This document shows positions 61,929 to 64,000 of a stretch of 64,000 nt of DNA, piece by piece. Every line of letters begins with the position of its first letter. Within the stretch, counting starts at the first letter, position 1. The notes beneath the pieces are model-generated. The model ran no database searches, had not been told where the DNA came from, and worked only from the letters and a program-made list of their open reading frames with translations. Location: assembly GCF_011605345.1 (NCBI RefSeq), contig NZ_JAAOXM010000008.1, positions 124,001 to 188,000 on the forward strand, read 5' to 3'. This DNA is from Burkholderia sp. D-99. GTDB lineage: Bacteria; Pseudomonadota; Gammaproteobacteria; Burkholderiales; Burkholderiaceae. A program made the position numbers and the translations under genes.

Positions 61929-64000
61929 TCAGTAGGTGCGGCCGAGCTGCAGGTAGAAGTTGCGACGGCCGCTGGGCGCGAGCGCCACGCCGATGTAGAC
62001 GGGCCCGAACGCGGTCGACAGGCTCGTGAAGAACGTATAGCTCTGCTTGAGCGCGCCGCCACCGATCTGCTGCCCGCTCGACCAGACGTTGCCGACTTCC
62101 GCGCTGGCACCCACCGACAGCGCCTTGATCGGCGACGCGTTGAACGTCATCAACTGGTTCATATAGGTCACCTGCGCGTACGCGAGCTCGTTGCCGTTCA
62201 ACTGGTCGGCCGCATACGCGGACAGGTGCTGGAAGCCGCCGAGCGTGAAGTTGAACGCGTTGATCAGGTTGGTGCCACCGATGCTCTTGCCGCCTTCGAT
62301 CGTCGCGCTGATGCTGTGGCGGCCGAACTGCTGCGCCACCATCGCCTTGCCGTAGATCTCGGTGTAGGGCGCGTTGTTGATGCTGTCGTCGAATTGGTTC
62401 GCCGAGCCCCCGTTGCGCGATACCAGCGAGCGCTCGACGCGCAACTCGGTGAAATAGCCCTTGCGCGGGAACAGCGGATCGTCGAGCTGGTCGATGACGA
62501 GCCGCGCACGCGCGATCAGCGCCTGCGACGTGAAGCTCGACCACAGCAGCGTCTGGCCGCTGCCGTCGTCGAACGGCAGGTTGTAGGTCGGCGAGCCGTG
62601 CCCGGTCACGTACCCGACGCCGATCCGGAAATCGCCGAGCCGCGCGATCGGCAGGCCGAGATCGAGCCCGGCGCGTGCGGTCTGCATCAGGTACTGCGTG
62701 ATCTTCACGTCGCCGCTGTCGTCGTACAGGTTCGCGTAGCGGCGCTGGTATTCCGCGTAGGGCGACAGATAGACGCCGTAAGCCATCGACAGCGGCTGGC
62801 GGAACTCGATGCGCGCCGATTGCAGGTCGCTGCCGATCGTCGTGTCCGCGCGGAATTCGAGCCCCGATTCGGTGAGCCACGGCCGCCGGTAGCCGACGTG
62901 CAGGCGGAAGCCGCCCTCGTCGGTCGAACTGCTCGACATGCCGAGCCCGAACAGCAGGAAGTTCGGACCCCAGTATTTCTCGCGCGCGTCGATCTCGAGC
63001 ACGTTCTCGTCGCCGTGGCTCACGATCTGCTGCGTGACGCTCTCGAAGTTGCCGCCCGTCGTGAGGCCGAGCAGATCCTGGCTGACGGTATTCGGATCGT
63101 ACGTGTCGCCGGGCTTCACGTGCAGCGCGTTGCTGACGACCCGCTTCGGCACGCCGCCGGAGGTCTTGATGTCGATGCGCGTGATCCGGATCGGCGGCGG
63201 CAGCGGCTGTGCGTGCGCAGACCGGTAGGCCTCATATTGTTCCGGCGTGAGCGCGAAGCGCTGCAGTTTCGGCAGCGCCGCGGTCGCGGCGGCCGCGCCG
63301 GCGGCGATCGCCTTCTTCGCGTTCTGGAAATCGGTAAACGCGAGCGAGCCGAGATCCGGCGTGAGCAGCACGTCCTGCGCGTCGAGCTGCTTGCGCTGGG
63401 CGGTCACGTTCTGGCGGATCAGGATGCCGACCATCTGCTGCATCACGTCGGCGGGCGACGCGAGCGCGTCGAGCGGGCGCAGTTGCGAGCCGATGTCGAC
63501 CGCGATCACGACGTTCGCACCCATCTGCCGCGCGGTGTCGACGGGCAGGTTGCTGACGAGCCCGCCGTCCACCAGCGCGCGCCCGTTGATCTCGGCCGGC
63601 GCGAACAGGCCCGGCATCGCCATGCTCGCGCGGATCGCGAGCGGCAGCGAGCCGTGGTCGAGCACCACCATCTGGCCCGTCTGCAGGTCGGTCGCGACCG
63701 CGCGGTACGGGATCGGCAGGCGGTCGAACGGCTGGTTGGTCGGCACGGCGGCCGTCCAGTTCGCGAGCAGCGCCTGCAGCCGGTTGCCCTGCACGAGGCC
63801 GACCGGCGCCTTCACGCCTTTCTTGCCGAAGCCGAGCGTCAGCCCGTTGATGTACAGGCGTTCGTCCTCCCGGCTGGTTTGCGGCAGGTCCGCGCGGTCC
63901 GTCACGTCGAATGCGATGTCCGCGAGGTCGACCTCCGACAGCCGCTTCTGCATCTCGCCGGCGGCCATGCCGCTCGCATACAGGCCGCCGACCACGGCAC
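61929..64000 (-). CDS. Patatin-like phospholipase with Omp85 barrel (partial)
   Basis: Only the C-terminal ~690 residues lie in the window; the N-terminus with the patatin GxSxG serine is beyond the right edge. Visible parts are the rest of the patatin domain with the catalytic Asp in VDGGLVSNL and the oxyanion-side blocks, a POTRA-like domain (about IRITRIDIKTSGGVPKRVVS onward) and a 16-strand-type Omp85/BamA barrel ending FYLQLGRTY (C-terminal aromatic Tyr). This is the PlpD/type Vd layout: a lipase carried to the surface by its own barrel. The target lipids are unknown. The gene reads leftward and is complete at its 3' end. Confidence 0.9.
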   Translation of the reverse strand, partial: AVVGGLYASGMAAGEMQKRLSEVDLADIAFDVTDRADLPQTSREDERLYINGLTLGFGKKGVKAPVGLVQGNRLQALLANWTAAVPTNQPFDRLPIPYRAVATDLQTGQMVVLDHGSLPLAIRASMAMPGLFAPAEINGRALVDGGLVSNLPVDTARQMGANVVIAVDIGSQLRPLDALASPADVMQQMVGILIRQNVTAQRKQLDAQDVLLTPDLGSLAFTDFQNAKKAIAAGAAAATAALPKLQRFALTPEQYEAYRSAHAQPLPPPIRITRIDIKTSGGVPKRVVSNALHVKPGDTYDPNTVSQDLLGLTTGGNFESVTQQIVSHGDENVLEIDAREKYWGPNFLLFGLGMSSSSTDEGGFRLHVGYRRPWLTESGLEFRADTTIGSDLQSARIEFRQPLSMAYGVYLSPYAEYQRRYANLYDDSGDVKITQYLMQTARAGLDLGLPIARLGDFRIGVGYVTGHGSPTYNLPFDDGSGQTLLWSSFTSQALIARARLVIDQLDDPLFPRKGYFTELRVERSLVSRNGGSANQFDDSINNAPYTEIYGKAMVAQQFGRHSISATIEGGKSIGGTNLINAFNFTLGGFQHLSAYAADQLNGNELAYAQVTYMNQLMTFNASPIKALSVGASAEVGNVWSSGQQIGGGALKQSYTFFTSLSTAFGPVYIGVALAPSGRRNFYLQLGRTY

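Overview
This window is high-GC DNA from the chromosome of a beta-proteobacterium. The gene families, codon style and gene order point to Burkholderia, probably the B. cepacia complex. That placement is inferred from gene content; no 16S or other marker gene lies in the window. I can support about 60 protein genes and one tRNA-Leu(GAG). No transposase, integrase, CRISPR array or rRNA operon is present.

Layout. 1-6.1 kb: a clostripain-type lipoprotein, a decayed piece of an LRR protein-kinase gene, a divergent LysR/MFS pair, tRNA-Leu and the intact LRR-kinase gene. 6.2-8.7 kb: a LysE exporter and a small periplasmic copper set (PCuAC, CopC, DUF2946, two small proteins). 8.7-12.7 kb: SRPBCC protein, ferredoxin, an AcoR-type sigma-54 activator with three 49-bp repeats in its leader, small proteins. 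13-17.1 kb: purine permease and two tandem DUF2917 genes that each carry a terminator hairpin in the leader. 17.2-20.9 kb: ferritin-like hydrolase, a hydrolase-SDR fusion and an M24 peptidase-like protein. 21.4-26.7 kb: secreted HAD acid phosphatase, a broken copy of the slipin gene 3' end, an Abi_2 defence gene, then the intact slipin-NfeD operon. 26.9-35.5 kb: AraC regulator divergent from a valine/isobutyrate catabolism operon (acyl-CoA dehydrogenase, acyl-CoA synthetase, mmsA, mmsB, enoyl-CoA hydratase, 3-hydroxyisobutyryl-CoA hydrolase). 35.5-44 kb: AbrB-family membrane protein, LysR/MFS pair, and a MacAB-type tripartite exporter with a NodT-type outer membrane lipoprotein. 44.3-50.8 kb: methyltransferase, HD hydrolase, XRE regulator, lipoprotein, an HdeD-like fusion and RNase T2. 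50.9-57.9 kb: accessory DNA of mixed, visibly lower GC. 57.9-64 kb: glutaminase, an RstA/RstB-like two-component system, an azoreductase-like protein and a patatin/Omp85 protein cut by the window end.

The most unusual signal is structural. At two loci (slipin, 22.8-25.2 kb; glutaminase glsA, 53.9-58.8 kb) an intact gene is followed by cargo and then by a displaced, degenerate copy of its own 3' end in the same orientation. At glsA this has happened twice, giving three 3' ends with cargo between them. The cargo is an Abi gene at slipin and a DegT-type aminotransferase, a membrane protein and an unknown protein at glsA. This is what repeated insertion at gene 3' ends, with the end restored each time, would leave behind. 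A related but differently arranged LRR-kinase remnant sits beside the clostripain-like gene. The window also holds a 29-copy hexamer tract before a VOC-family gene and a 10-bp minisatellite built as three blocks of three variant units.
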